Of a stretch of 55,478 bases of DNA, positions 17,184 to 25,850 are shown one piece after another; positions within the stretch are counted from its first letter, which is position 1; every line of letters begins with the position of its first letter. The notes under the pieces are model-generated. The model searched no databases. It had not been told where the DNA came from and saw only the letters and a program-made list of their open reading frames with translations. The stretch comes from Chlamydiota bacterium. Lineage in GTDB: Bacteria; Chlamydiota; Chlamydiia; Chlamydiales; SM23-39. The position numbers and the translations under genes were made by a program. The DNA lies in assembly GCA_027451825.1 (NCBI GenBank), contig DAIDHZ010000011.1, forward strand, positions 1 to 55,478, in the 5' to 3' direction.

Positions 17184-17351
17184 TACAGCGTTTCATAAAA
17201 ACCTTGTCAAATCTACGGCCATCTTTTTCAGCAGGCTTGAAATCAGAAAAAACAGCCTACGTATTCAAGTATGTCTTGTTTTTTCTGATTTCAACCTGCA
17301 GAAAAATCTGACCATATCTTTATAAGGTTTTTAATGAAACGCTGTACTAGT
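17179..17351. repeat. 173-bp long palindrome between convergent genes
   Basis: Outer ends ACTAGTACAGCGTTTCAT and ATGAAACGCTGTACTAGT are perfect inverted copies. Pairing continues inward through AAAAACCTT/AAGGTTTTT and TTGAAATCAGAAAAAACA/TGTTTTTTCTGATTTCAA. The left end supplies the TAG stop of the MORN lipoprotein. The right end supplies the last codons and TAA stop of the VanX-like gene. The long stem should work as a transcription barrier in both directions. Confidence 0.9.
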
Positions 17352-18053
17352 GGTAAGAATTCCTTTCGAATTTCGTTGCTTTGACCCATTTGGATATAGG
17401 TCAAAATCTATCTGACCATAGCACGCATGGGGAGAGTGAAATTGGATTGCCCATTCTCTATCTCCGTAAGAAAAGTGCCACCACTCTCCGTAGAAAGGAG
17501 CAAACCCCGCTCTCTGAAAGAGATTGAGAAGCAATATTCGATTAGCGAGCTGAGCCTCAGAAATTTCATCAGAAAATGTCACGATTTTATTGGGCTGATC
17601 AAAATCAAAGATTTTACATCCCATATCAAGTTCTTCATCATTCAATACAATCGAAGCATCAATGGCGCCTCCTGTTGGATGACCCGCCACAGAAGGATGC
17701 GCAATGAATAGATTGACCCTCTCCTCAAAAAGAACCGGATCCTCACCTTCTTTCTTGATTTTATTGCCGATCTCCTGAAAATAGAGCGCCTGTATCTGCG
17801 GGTGTCGATAACCATAATAAATCAACAATTTCATCTTCGGATTGAACGCTGTTAACTCTTTTTGCATTGCTAAGAGTTTATCTCGTACGGTAGCTCGAAC
17901 AAAAATTTGCTTCCCTGTAAAGGGAAACATATCTTCCATCTTAGAATAACATACAATCAAAGGCTCTAATTCATTGAGAGAAACCATAGGCTCTCCATTG
18001 TCATGAACTTCAATTTTTCTAAGTTCTGCCAATGTTGGAATGTAAATTTTCAT
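17331..18053 (-). CDS. VanX/DdpX-like D-Ala-D-Ala dipeptidase (peptidase M15)
   Basis: 240 residues. M15 zinc-peptidase motifs are present: LIYYGYRHPQIQ (the conserved Tyr-Arg region), HPTGGAIDASIVL with His and Asp ligands, ELDMG, and EWWHFSYGD with the catalytic Glu and last His. These fit VanX/DdpX-type dipeptidases, which split D-Ala-D-Ala; no signal peptide is seen, so cytoplasmic or scavenging use is likely. The last residues (TSTAFH) are encoded by the palindrome. It is the last gene of a five-gene operon, overlapping the acetyltransferase by 4 bp. With a DapF-like gene in the same operon, peptidoglycan-precursor turnover is one reading. Confidence 0.85.
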   Translation of the reverse strand: MKIYIPTLAELRKIEVHDNGEPMVSLNELEPLIVCYSKMEDMFPFTGKQIFVRATVRDKLLAMQKELTAFNPKMKLLIYYGYRHPQIQALYFQEIGNKIKKEGEDPVLFEERVNLFIAHPSVAGHPTGGAIDASIVLNDEELDMGCKIFDFDQPNKIVTFSDEISEAQLANRILLLNLFQRAGFAPFYGEWWHFSYGDREWAIQFHSPHACYGQIDFDLYPNGSKQRNSKGILTTSTAFH

Positions 18054-18619
18054 ACTTGCTCCGGTTTTAAAAATTCTAATTTGTAAACTTTTCTAAGCCC
18101 ATTAAACTTTTCTTCTTGCCCAACAAACTGCATTCCTAACTTCTCTAAAATTTTCCAAGACGGCACATTGTCGGGATGCGCAGTTGCCACCATTCTCTTC
18201 ACGCGAGGATGGTGTAAAGAAAGATCGTACGCATAGTTTTTAAGCGCCAATGCAATCTCAAAGCCGTATCCTTGTCCTTGGAATTCTTTTTTCAAAATAA
18301 ATCCAATTTCCACATCGCCCATCTGTTCTTGATCAATAGTAAAAAGATCAGCATGACCAATAAAGACATGATCTTCCTTTCGAAAAACAGCATAAATCCC
18401 AAAAGGGGGAAAATTTCGAAACTGCCTCGTGGCAAATTGATCAACATATCGAGCCGTTTCCACTTCTGTTTTTGGCCCACTTTCAAAGAGCCTGTTCTCT
18501 TCCTTACGAGCATAAAGATCAATACATTCTGGCAAATCGTGATCAGCATCAACCGGCCGCATATAAAGCCTTTGAGTTTGCAGAAAATGTTCTGTTGTAG
18601 GTTGAATCGCAAAGCTCAT
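18050..18619 (-). CDS. GNAT acetyltransferase (RimJ/RimL type)
   Basis: A 189-residue GNAT domain beginning with TQRLYMRPVDADHD. The acetyl-CoA site is in DVEIGFILKKEFQGQGYGFEIALAL (the Q-G-Q-G-Y-G turn), followed by ATAHPDNVPSWKILEKLGM, the usual C-terminal signature of the RimJ/RimL/NAT branch. The substrate is not predictable; amino groups of proteins or small molecules are typical. It starts 1 bp after the MFS gene stop and overlaps the VanX-like gene. Confidence 0.9.
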   Translation of the reverse strand: MSFAIQPTTEHFLQTQRLYMRPVDADHDLPECIDLYARKEENRLFESGPKTEVETARYVDQFATRQFRNFPPFGIYAVFRKEDHVFIGHADLFTIDQEQMGDVEIGFILKKEFQGQGYGFEIALALKNYAYDLSLHHPRVKRMVATAHPDNVPSWKILEKLGMQFVGQEEKFNGLRKVYKLEFLKPEQV

Positions 18620-18620
18620 T

Positions 18621-19826
18621 TTATTCTCCTGTTTTTAAAACGATTTTTGCTGCATACCAGGTCCAAACCCAGATCGTTAACATAAGGACGATGATCAATC
18701 CAAACACAAGAGGTAAACTCAAGAAGGATTTCGGTACAAACGTGCCTACGAGATAGGTTCCTAAAATGGTCACAAGTCCTGTGACAAAAAGCATGATTGC
18801 CGAAGCGTTCGATTTGTCTTTGGCCTCCGACAGTCCTCGTGATGAAATGTTGACATACAAAATGACATCTCCTAGCTGGATAATGGCCTGAGGAAGAAAA
18901 AGAGCCCAGCCGCTGATCCAGGAACTTAAGAAAAAAACAGCCATGAGACCAGTTCCCGTCAAAGTCACCAAAATTCCTACCAAAATCCCTTGCATAGAAT
19001 CAACCCTATTTGCAAGCGTCGTTGTCAATAAGGATCCCAAAATGACACCGAAAGCAGGAACAAGTGTAAGCATGCCATATTCTTGAGACGAAATGCCCAT
19101 CAGATTGCTCGCGATGAAGGGAGCTTGTTGTGCAAAAATGCACACCAAAGTCGTGGAAAGCCCAAGCAAACAGCCCCAAAGAACTAAAGACCGATTTTTA
19201 AATTGATCAGCATAAGCGGAAATAATCCGTTTGACTTGTAAAGCAGTGGGATCGGTTTTTGCAGCGGTCTCTTCAAGAAAAAAACAAGAAAGGATTAAAA
19301 GGACCGTAAAGATAAGAAAAAACAAAAATCCTCCTCGCCATCCAAAGAAAGGAGTCAAAAGACCTGCAATCGCAGTCCCAACCGCTGGCAGAATCGCAAA
19401 AGAAAGGGCCCCATAAGAAAAAACTTTCGTCGCCTCTACACCAGACAGAAGATCTCCGATCATTGTTTGCCCGATTTTTAAAGCAGCAGCACAACCAAGA
19501 GCTTGAATAAATCTTCCTATACACACAAAGAGATAACTTCCCGAAAAAATCGTCAAAAGAGTCCCGATCAAAGCCGAATAAAGACCGATCAGCAACGTCT
19601 TTTTACGTCCAAATCGATTTGCTATGGGACCATAAGGAAGTCTTCCCAAAGCTGCTCCAAAAAGAAAAAGAGTCATCATCCACTGGGCCTCAGATTCTTG
19701 AAGCTGAAATTCAGCAGCCAAATAAGGAAAAGCGGGTGTAAAAATGACGGCAGCTAAAGTCAAAAATGGAAAAAGGGCCATCAAAATCAATATTCTAGGA
19801 AACTGAAAAAGAATTTTCTGATTCAT
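18621..19826 (-). CDS. MFS efflux transporter (Bcr/CflA-like)
   Basis: 401 residues with 12 predicted membrane segments. The MFS motif A-like loop LPYGPIANRFGRKKTLLIG follows segment 2, and the SEAQWMMTLFLFGAALGRLPYG region matches the Bcr/CflA drug-resistance branch. Such proteins export antibiotics, dipeptides or metallophores by proton antiport. Its ATG overlaps the DapF-like stop by 4 bp. Sharing an operon with an amino-acid epimerase, an acetyltransferase and a dipeptidase, it could export a small amino-acid-derived product; this is inference. Confidence 0.87.
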   Translation of the reverse strand: MNQKILFQFPRILILMALFPFLTLAAVIFTPAFPYLAAEFQLQESEAQWMMTLFLFGAALGRLPYGPIANRFGRKKTLLIGLYSALIGTLLTIFSGSYLFVCIGRFIQALGCAAALKIGQTMIGDLLSGVEATKVFSYGALSFAILPAVGTAIAGLLTPFFGWRGGFLFFLIFTVLLILSCFFLEETAAKTDPTALQVKRIISAYADQFKNRSLVLWGCLLGLSTTLVCIFAQQAPFIASNLMGISSQEYGMLTLVPAFGVILGSLLTTTLANRVDSMQGILVGILVTLTGTGLMAVFFLSSWISGWALFLPQAIIQLGDVILYVNISSRGLSEAKDKSNASAIMLFVTGLVTILGTYLVGTFVPKSFLSLPLVFGLIIVLMLTIWVWTWYAAKIVLKTGE

Positions 19827-20593
19827 AATGTCACCGTTTTAGTAATGAAGCTTTCGCCGCAAAGTTCAACCCCAAAATCTTGAATCAAAATTTCCAAAAT
19901 TCCTCCAGGAGTCGTTACATGCACAGTTCCTTTTTTTTGATAAAAAGCAGCACAAGCAACGGAGCCACTGCCACAAGACTTTGTCAATCTCTGAACACCT
20001 CTTTCATAAGTTTTTACAAAAATATGCCCATCTTGAAGAACATGCCAAGCATTCACGTTGATTCCGAATGGAAATACATCTTTTTGTCGGTTTAAATTTC
20101 GACCTATCGCCATCAATTCATCATCATTCATCTTTTTTGAGATAATTAAATGAGGCTCTCCCACTTCTACATAAGTAAATCCATTGAGCTGTCTTTTGTC
20201 TTTGATAAATTTAAAATTCCATTCAAAACAAGGGAATGAAAGCTTGATCGAATATCTACAACCACCACAAGCAGCAATAGGGTATTTACCTTGTTTTGTT
20301 TGTAACAAAACCTCTTTAGAATAAAATCCATTACTAAACAAATAAGCAGCAACAGCCCTTGCTCCATTTCCACAAAATTCAGCAATTTCTCCATCAAAAC
20401 CAAGAACAACCATTTGTACAATTAATGAAGAATTGTGACTTTGGCAATTCATCAAAATAAGAGCATCATCTCGATCTTCTTTCCTAAGAATAGAGAGCGC
20501 TTTTTTCATGAATGTCTCATCCAATTCAAAAGATTCAAGACAGTCAAAAAGGACAAAAGAGTTTTGACAACTTTCAGCAAGAAAATATTTCAT
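19823..20593 (-). CDS. dapF: Diaminopimelate epimerase-like protein
   Basis: 256 residues with both catalytic cysteines of the DapF fold: the first in AEFCGNGARAVAAYLF (about 74), the second in TKSCGSGSVACAAF (about 210), plus the VEVGEPHLI and VTTPGG substrate loops. DapF converts LL- to meso-diaminopimelate for peptidoglycan. The N-terminus reads CQNSFVLFD instead of the usual GNDFV, so the protein is diverged. Fold relatives include histidine epimerases of opine-metallophore pathways. The operon context (exporter, acetyltransferase, dipeptidase) leaves room for a different amino-acid substrate. Confidence 0.85.
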   Translation of the reverse strand: MKYFLAESCQNSFVLFDCLESFELDETFMKKALSILRKEDRDDALILMNCQSHNSSLIVQMVVLGFDGEIAEFCGNGARAVAAYLFSNGFYSKEVLLQTKQGKYPIAACGGCRYSIKLSFPCFEWNFKFIKDKRQLNGFTYVEVGEPHLIISKKMNDDELMAIGRNLNRQKDVFPFGINVNAWHVLQDGHIFVKTYERGVQRLTKSCGSGSVACAAFYQKKGTVHVTTPGGILEILIQDFGVELCGESFITKTVTL

Positions 20594-21393
20594 GATTTTT
20601 TCCTCGTTGTAATCGCTGTAATCTTGCTTTCTGGATCTGTACTAGATTCTGTCAGAGCAAAAATATTTCTCATTTCTGTCATAAAAGGACCTTCAAAAGA
20701 ATAAAGATCCTTATAAGAAGCTGGATACCACACCGTACTTGTCAATTGGGGATAAAACGGTCTTCGAATGGATTCGAAATAATTGAGAGCAAAAATGGGC
20801 ATCCCTATGGGCTCTTGTCCCATTTTAAAAGCATTCATAAAAAATTCAGCATATTGGCAAAAACTTAAAGAACCTGTCCCTTTTTTTAAAAAAAACTCAC
20901 CCTCCTGTTCTGAAAAAGTTCCTAAAAGATCACATTTAAGCCTTCCCTCGCAAAGAACAGAATCAACAGGAAGAACCCTTGCCAAAATATCCTGCACTTT
21001 TTGCACTCGATCTAAAGAATCTGAGCTCTGTTTTCCTCTATAAAAATCACAAACAACACCCTCAGCTCTCTGAATTTGTTCTTTATCTCGATAAAGTTGT
21101 TGTTCATCTTGCAAATCAAGAGCAACAACAGAATGTCCATTGATTTCTTCTTTTTTTTGTACTGCATGCTTTAGCTCTTTTACATCTCGGCTGCTAAATT
21201 TCATAGGTGAGCAGGCCACACCATTGTGTGACCAAATATCAAAAATCTGACCAACCCCAGGAACTGTTTTTTGTTGAAAAACCGTCCTTTTTCGAGAAAC
21301 CACACTATTTTCAGAGCCAATAAATAAGGCATCTAATTGATATGCATCTTCATTTAATGAAGATAAATTAAAAAGCAATTTTGAAACTGACAT
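20590..21393 (-). CDS. Unknown protein heading the DapF-like/MFS operon
   Basis: A 267-residue soluble protein that I do not recognise. There is no signal peptide or membrane segment. It has a hydrophilic N-terminal half with basic stretches and a C-terminal half richer in aromatics (CQYAEFFMNAF, GMPIFALNYFESIRRPFYP, VWYPASYKDLY). Its stop overlaps the dapF-like ATG by 4 bp, so translation is probably coupled, and its product is likely to act in the same process. The C-terminus ends in a Ser/Thr/Lys tail (ITAITTRKKS). It is preceded by a 500-bp gene-free region that should hold the operon promoter. Confidence 0.75.
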   Translation of the reverse strand: MSVSKLLFNLSSLNEDAYQLDALFIGSENSVVSRKRTVFQQKTVPGVGQIFDIWSHNGVACSPMKFSSRDVKELKHAVQKKEEINGHSVVALDLQDEQQLYRDKEQIQRAEGVVCDFYRGKQSSDSLDRVQKVQDILARVLPVDSVLCEGRLKCDLLGTFSEQEGEFFLKKGTGSLSFCQYAEFFMNAFKMGQEPIGMPIFALNYFESIRRPFYPQLTSTVWYPASYKDLYSFEGPFMTEMRNIFALTESSTDPESKITAITTRKKS

Positions 21394-21895
21394 AAAACAA
21401 ACTTTTTTATTTTAACAATGTATAAAAGCACCCAACTTTTAAGAGTCGAGTTATTCATAGGACGATAAAAAGCGATAAGATGCGCTAGCAAAACAAAGCC
21501 AGAGCAAGCAGGTTATCACCTTTTTTGACGCCTGTTTAATAAACGGATAGATGAACGGACGGCTCGAAGCTTCAATCCCATCCCTTTAGGGTGGGTTAGC
21601 CGAGCTATCTGATCAATTTGCGGCAAAAAATTTGCCGCCCATTACCGGAGCGAAGAATCTTTCCCTTTCTAAGGGAGAGTTCTTCAATATAAATATGAAA
21701 AATACACGCCTAACGGCGACGACGACGCAATCTCGAATGCATCCCTTCTTTCTGATGCACAACAAAAAAAGAACAAGATCTAAACACAAACGTTGAATCC
21801 ATGCATAAATATTACGTTTTTAAGCATATTTAATCAATATATGTGTGTATATAATTAACCCACAGAGACTTACATGTTTTGAAGTGAATAAATAT
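21394..21895. other. 500-bp intergenic region with strong hairpins, possible ncRNA or IS200/IS605-type end
   Basis: No convincing gene. Structured parts: CCCATCCCT-TT-AGGGTGGG at about 21577-21596 inside GGCT/AGCC; GCGGCAAA/TTTGCCGC at about 21620-21638; and a long stem GAAGAA...TTCCCT/AGGGA...TTCTTC at 21652-21685. Read on the minus strand, the first hairpin followed by GATTGAAGC resembles the right-end hairpin of IS200/IS605-type elements and their guide RNAs, but no transposase or TnpB remnant is seen. 21760-21890 is AT-rich and probably carries promoters. It is not a tRNA, tmRNA or SRP RNA that I can recognise. Confidence 0.4.
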
Positions 21896-22348
21896 TCACC
21901 TAAGAAGGAGGCTTTTGAGTTTTTCTACAATTTTAGGAATTTCTTGAATCGATTTAGGGGCTACAAAAATCGTATCGTCACCAGCAATTGTCCCAAGAAT
22001 TCCTGTAGACACCTGTTCATAATCAAGAAGACGCGCAATCATGGATGCAGAACCAGGACTTGTAAAAATGACAATCATCGTTTCATTAGAAACAATATCT
22101 AAAATTAACTGACTCAACAAAGTGTCGGTTTTAGGAGGAGCCGGCTCTCTTAGAAGAGAATAGATAATTTGTCCCTGAGCAGTGACAACTTTTACAGCGC
22201 CAATCTGACGAAGAAGTCTTGATACTTTGGTTTGATTTACAGAATACCCTTTATTTTCCAAAGCCTTGCAAATATCGTCTTGAGTACTTGCTTTGTTTTT
22301 CTTCAAAAGATCTTTCAAAGCATCTAACAAATCCTGAGATTTTTTCAT
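21896..22348 (-). CDS. argR: Arginine repressor ArgR
   Basis: A 150-residue, full-length ArgR. It has an N-terminal winged helix (QDDICKALENKGYSVNQTKVSRLLRQIG) and a C-terminal arginine-binding hexamer domain ending in TGILGTIAGDDTIFVAP, where the Asp-Asp pair binds arginine. In Chlamydia pneumoniae ArgR controls amino-acid uptake genes according to arginine supply. Here it is the last gene after oppA and an unknown gene; its ATG overlaps the previous stop by one base (TAATG). Control of its own oppA operon is a reasonable inference; I did not find a clear ARG box. Confidence 0.93.
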   Translation of the reverse strand: MKKSQDLLDALKDLLKKNKASTQDDICKALENKGYSVNQTKVSRLLRQIGAVKVVTAQGQIIYSLLREPAPPKTDTLLSQLILDIVSNETMIVIFTSPGSASMIARLLDYEQVSTGILGTIAGDDTIFVAPKSIQEIPKIVEKLKSLLLR

Positions 22349-22749
22349 TATTTGACTTTTTTAATTTTAGAAGCAGGGGCTTCACTCTTTTGTTTTGGAT
22401 TGCAAAAATGATATCCTGGACAATCGTTTGCACGAATCAATGATCCCGGAGATACATCTGTACACATCGAGTAATATCCTTCCGAAGGACACTGCCAAAT
22501 CACTGTATATGGAGTCAACGAAACATCCGGTCTTCCAGGATGTTTGTATTTCGTTGGAGATAAATTCGTTGTAAAATTTTTCTGCTGATTGGGCTGAATG
22601 GTTGATTCTCCAAGATACGTACCATCGGATGCTTGAATGGTTGCCGTTAAAATAAAAGGGGAATCATTGTATAAAAGAATGCTTCCCGAATCGACATCGG
22701 AAAACAATGATAGACTCCAAAAACATCCCAACCAAACGAACCATTTCAT
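22348..22749 (-). CDS. Secreted chlamydial protein of unknown function
   Basis: 133 residues beginning with a signal peptide (MKWFVWLGCFWSLSLFSDV). The mature part is beta-rich with an opening ILLYNDSPFILTATIQASDG, four Cys in the second half (WQCPSEGYYSMC, DCPGYHFC) and a Lys-rich tail. Paired Cys suggest disulfides in the periplasm or outer membrane. It lies between oppA (7 bp away) and argR. I recall similar chlamydial hypothetical proteins but cannot assign a function. Confidence 0.75.
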   Translation of the reverse strand: MKWFVWLGCFWSLSLFSDVDSGSILLYNDSPFILTATIQASDGTYLGESTIQPNQQKNFTTNLSPTKYKHPGRPDVSLTPYTVIWQCPSEGYYSMCTDVSPGSLIRANDCPGYHFCNPKQKSEAPASKIKKVK

Positions 22750-22756
22750 AACCCTC

Positions 22757-24340
22757 CTACAACTCTAAATGAGCATACCGCAAATCCAAATGCCCCTCAT
22801 TCGACACAATCGCATCTTTCAATGCGCTATTTTTTACATAGTTGACTGATAGATGAAACAGGGGGATCACAGGCATTTCTTCCATTAAAATATGCTCGGC
22901 CTGCCTTAATATCTCTTTTCTTTCTTTTTTATCTGTACATACTGTAGATCGATTTAAAAGATCAATATATTGACTATTTTCCCATGAGGTATTGTTTGTC
23001 CCATTCTCTTTATATTTAAAAACCTCTAAAAAATTAACAGGGTCATTAAAGTCTGCTGTCCAAGATCCAAGAGCCATTTGATACTCTTTTTTCGAAATTC
23101 TTTGAAAATAGATTTTCGATTCAACGGCTTCCAAAACAACGGGAATATTTAAAGCATCTTGCCACTGTTTTTGCAAACTCAGCGCCAAAATGGCATTTCT
23201 TTCGTTATTACAATAACTAATGACAAGAGGCTCTTTGAAAGAATGCTCTTGTAGATACTCTTGTAAACACTTTCTCGCCGCATCTATCTGATGATCTAAA
23301 AAACATCCTTCAGGGTTCAGCCCCATCGAAGGAGGAACTAAACGCGTCGCAGCGATTTGACCTCCTTGTAAAAGATGCGTGACAATCGCATCTCGATCGA
23401 CCGCATACGAAAGCGCCTTTCTTAAATGAACATTCGACAAAGGGTTTTCTTTATTTCCTATCATTTCAGAAACATTGACGCGTAAAAAACCGGTCGCTAA
23501 AAAAGGCGCGGCTTCTAATTTTTTCTCTTCTTTGAGCGATTTTACAGCATCAGGAGGAATTGTGACCAAAGGCGAGCCCGTCCAATCAATTTTTCCCTCT
23601 TCGAGCATTTTTAGCCCTGTATCCGGGGAAGTGACTACCAAGTCAACCTCTTGAAGCTGCACGATCTTTTCTTGCCAATAATTGGGATTTTTTATGAGCG
23701 AGATCTGATCTGTATGATTCCATGTTTTCATACAAAAAGGACCATTGGAAACAAAAGTACTTGCCTCGGATGCCCAATGGGGGTTTTGAGCGGCTGCTTT
23801 TGAGGGAACCGGCAAAAATGGAGTCATCGTTAAAAGCTCTAAAAAATAAGGGACTTGAGTCTCTAATTCTATAGAAAACGTATGAGAATCAATCAGTTTC
23901 AATCCCACATCATCTAAAGAGACTTCTTTTAGCTTCGCTTTTTTTGCATTCTTAATCGGATAAAAATGGTAAGCGAGATCTGTTGGAAATTGGGGATCTA
24001 AAATCGTTTTCCAAGAAGAGACAAAATCATCTGCCGTTAAAGGATCTCCATTGGACCACTTGGTTTCTCTTAAATGAAATGTAAAAAGTCTTCCATCTTC
24101 AGATACATCTACAGACTCTGCCAATCCATTTTCCAAAGATCCCTCTTTAGAGAGTCTCATCAGCCCCTCAAACATCATCCGAAGGATGACTGAACTATTT
24201 AAATCGCGAGCTTTACGAGGATCCAAACTGGTCGGCTCAGAACTCATGCTGATCGATATTTTTTGAGTTTGCATGGGCTCTTTTCGAGAACAAGAAACAA
24301 AGATCAAACACAAAAAAACAAAAAGCCTTAAGCAACTCAT
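22757..24340 (-). CDS. oppA: Oligopeptide ABC transporter substrate-binding lipoprotein
   Basis: 527 residues with a signal peptide and lipobox FVSC, then a family 5 extracellular solute-binding protein. It has SEPTSLDPRKARDLNSSVI at the start of the mature part and LRETKWSNGDPLTADDFVSSWK, the family signature. LRKALSYAVDRDAIVTHLLQ and AEHILMEEMPVIPLFH follow. It binds peptides in the periplasm for an Opp permease that is not in this window. Chlamydiae have several OppA paralogues, some with reduced peptide affinity. It is the first gene of the oppA-unknown-argR operon. Confidence 0.92.
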   Translation of the reverse strand: MSCLRLFVFLCLIFVSCSRKEPMQTQKISISMSSEPTSLDPRKARDLNSSVILRMMFEGLMRLSKEGSLENGLAESVDVSEDGRLFTFHLRETKWSNGDPLTADDFVSSWKTILDPQFPTDLAYHFYPIKNAKKAKLKEVSLDDVGLKLIDSHTFSIELETQVPYFLELLTMTPFLPVPSKAAAQNPHWASEASTFVSNGPFCMKTWNHTDQISLIKNPNYWQEKIVQLQEVDLVVTSPDTGLKMLEEGKIDWTGSPLVTIPPDAVKSLKEEKKLEAAPFLATGFLRVNVSEMIGNKENPLSNVHLRKALSYAVDRDAIVTHLLQGGQIAATRLVPPSMGLNPEGCFLDHQIDAARKCLQEYLQEHSFKEPLVISYCNNERNAILALSLQKQWQDALNIPVVLEAVESKIYFQRISKKEYQMALGSWTADFNDPVNFLEVFKYKENGTNNTSWENSQYIDLLNRSTVCTDKKERKEILRQAEHILMEEMPVIPLFHLSVNYVKNSALKDAIVSNEGHLDLRYAHLEL

Positions 24341-24394
24341 AACCCTACCTTGATTTAATTCTCACCCATGTTTATACACCAAAAAAAGGAAACA

Positions 24395-24643
24395 ATGAAG
24401 CAAGAATCTTCCGATTTTTTTTTCAATCGCCCCTCATTTTATTTTGGCAACTATCAAGAAATTGAAAATACGATGGAAACAGAAAATCCATCGGAATCTC
24501 TATTTCCTTATATCTTAAACCTTTCTTATGATCATCAAACGCATCCTCCGGCAAGCCTGTATCTCCATTGGGATGTACCAGATGAATGGGAAGAAGACCT
24601 CGATCAAGGGGATGTCCAAGATTCGTCATCTGATTTTTCTTGA
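24395..24643 (+). CDS. Small acidic protein, unknown
   Basis: 82 residues from the ATG at 24395, which has AAAAAAAGGA 5 nt upstream; an ATG 27 bp earlier lacks a ribosome binding site. It is strongly acidic (C-terminus DEWEEDLDQGDVQDSSSDF) with aromatic clusters near the start (FFFNRPSFYFGNY). No signal peptide or known domain. Located between oppA (divergent) and the MOMP-like gene. Confidence 0.55.
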   Translation: MKQESSDFFFNRPSFYFGNYQEIENTMETENPSESLFPYILNLSYDHQTHPPASLYLHWDVPDEWEEDLDQGDVQDSSSDFS

Positions 24644-24696
24644 ACGAATTTAAATGTGAATTTAAGATCGTTCTCTCAAATTAAATGGAGAAATCG

Positions 24697-25779
24697 ATGA
24701 ATCAATTCACAAAAACAAAAAACTGGATCATCACATCTTTACTGCTCACCACCGCTTCTTTTGCAAATGACAAATGTGCAAAAAAAAGTTTCGAACAAAA
24801 CCGAGAAATGAACTATCTCCAAATGGTGCCTGCGTACAATGCGCCATCCCGCATTGATGTCAGAGGATCTTGGGACGTTTATGCTGAGGCAAGCTTTACT
24901 TTTTGGCAACCCATTCAAGATAATATGGACCTTGGGTTCGTCATGTCCGATTCTTCGGTTCCATCGACACAAAATGTCATCAATATGGATTTCAACTATG
25001 TTCCCGGCTTTAAAACAGGCCTTGGAATCAACTTTGATCATGACAATTGGGACTCTTATCTTGAATATACATGGTTTCGAAGCGAACATGGCAATATCAC
25101 TCATTTAGACCCTACAAACACAAATGTTTTCATCAACAACAATTGGGGGACACCTAGCTCCACTCATTTTTTTGATGCAAAAGAGCACTTGCGTCTTCAC
25201 ATGGATCTTTTGGATTGGGAATTGGCAAGATCCTACTATGTAGGGACAAAACTCTCTTTCCGTCCATTTTTTGCAGCAAGAGCTGCATGGATTCGTCAAA
25301 AGATGAATGTCGTGTATGGACAAGATGAGAATTTTACATCGGCTGCTTTCTCTAAGAACAAATCTCACAGCTGGGGGATAGGTCCAAGAGCCGGCCTTTA
25401 CTCTCATTGGATCTTGGGATCAGGTGTTCGACTCTACGGAAATACAATGGCAGATATTTTGTTCACTCAATACAGAAGACTTAAAACATTCAATGGACAA
25501 AACGATGCATCCGGAGCACTTGCTTCTGGAACGAAAACGATTCAAAAAGATCTCAACTGTCTTAGAACACATCTTGAAGCAGAGTTAGGACTTGGCTGGG
25601 GATCTTACTTTGACAACAACAACTGGCATATTGATCTATCCGCAGGCTATGGATTCCAAGTCTTTTTTGATCAAAACATGTTTAGAAAGTTTACAGATGA
25701 AGACTCTCAAACAAGCTTTAATCCAAACGGCAATATCTATTTGCATGGATTAACAGCAACAGCCCGTTTTGATTTCTAA
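24697..25779 (+). CDS. MOMP-like outer-membrane beta-barrel protein (Legionella MOMP family)
   Basis: 360 residues from the ATG at 24697, preferred because GGAG ends 6 nt before it; an ATG 12 bp upstream lacks that spacing. A signal peptide ends near ASFANDK. The mature protein has alternating amphipathic strands (VYAEASFTFWQPIQDNMDLG, GWGSYFDNNNWHIDLSAGYG) and ends in a phenylalanine (TARFDF), the outer-membrane insertion signal. This matches the Legionella-type major outer-membrane protein family, expanded in Simkania and Waddlia, rather than Chlamydia OmpA. It is probably a porin. A very strong hairpin follows the stop. Confidence 0.87.
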   Translation: MNQFTKTKNWIITSLLLTTASFANDKCAKKSFEQNREMNYLQMVPAYNAPSRIDVRGSWDVYAEASFTFWQPIQDNMDLGFVMSDSSVPSTQNVINMDFNYVPGFKTGLGINFDHDNWDSYLEYTWFRSEHGNITHLDPTNTNVFINNNWGTPSSTHFFDAKEHLRLHMDLLDWELARSYYVGTKLSFRPFFAARAAWIRQKMNVVYGQDENFTSAAFSKNKSHSWGIGPRAGLYSHWILGSGVRLYGNTMADILFTQYRRLKTFNGQNDASGALASGTKTIQKDLNCLRTHLEAELGLGWGSYFDNNNWHIDLSAGYGFQVFFDQNMFRKFTDEDSQTSFNPNGNIYLHGLTATARFDF

Positions 25780-25804
25780 ATATACTCTCGCGCGGTATAT
25801 AGCC

Positions 25805-25850
25805 TTGAAGAACTTCTTCTCAAAAGAAGAAGTTCTTCAAACATTTTTTT
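25805..25850. terminator. Strong bidirectional terminator between MOMP-like and glk
   Basis: TTGAAGAACTTCTTCT (25805-25820), loop CAAA, then AGAAGAAGTTCTTCAA (25825-25840) is a perfect 16-bp stem followed by ACATTTTTTTC. The glk stop codon (25837-25839) lies inside the right arm. It serves the convergent MOMP-like and glk genes, and may also stabilise the abundant porin mRNA. Confidence 0.9.

Noticed and set aside
21570..21600. CRISPR-like repeat (ATTGAAGC ending)
   Set aside because: Only one copy, no spacers and no cas genes; a structured RNA or IS end is a better reading.
21394..21895. tmRNA, RNase P RNA or SRP RNA in the large gap
   Set aside because: None of the conserved core strings of these RNAs could be found on either strand.
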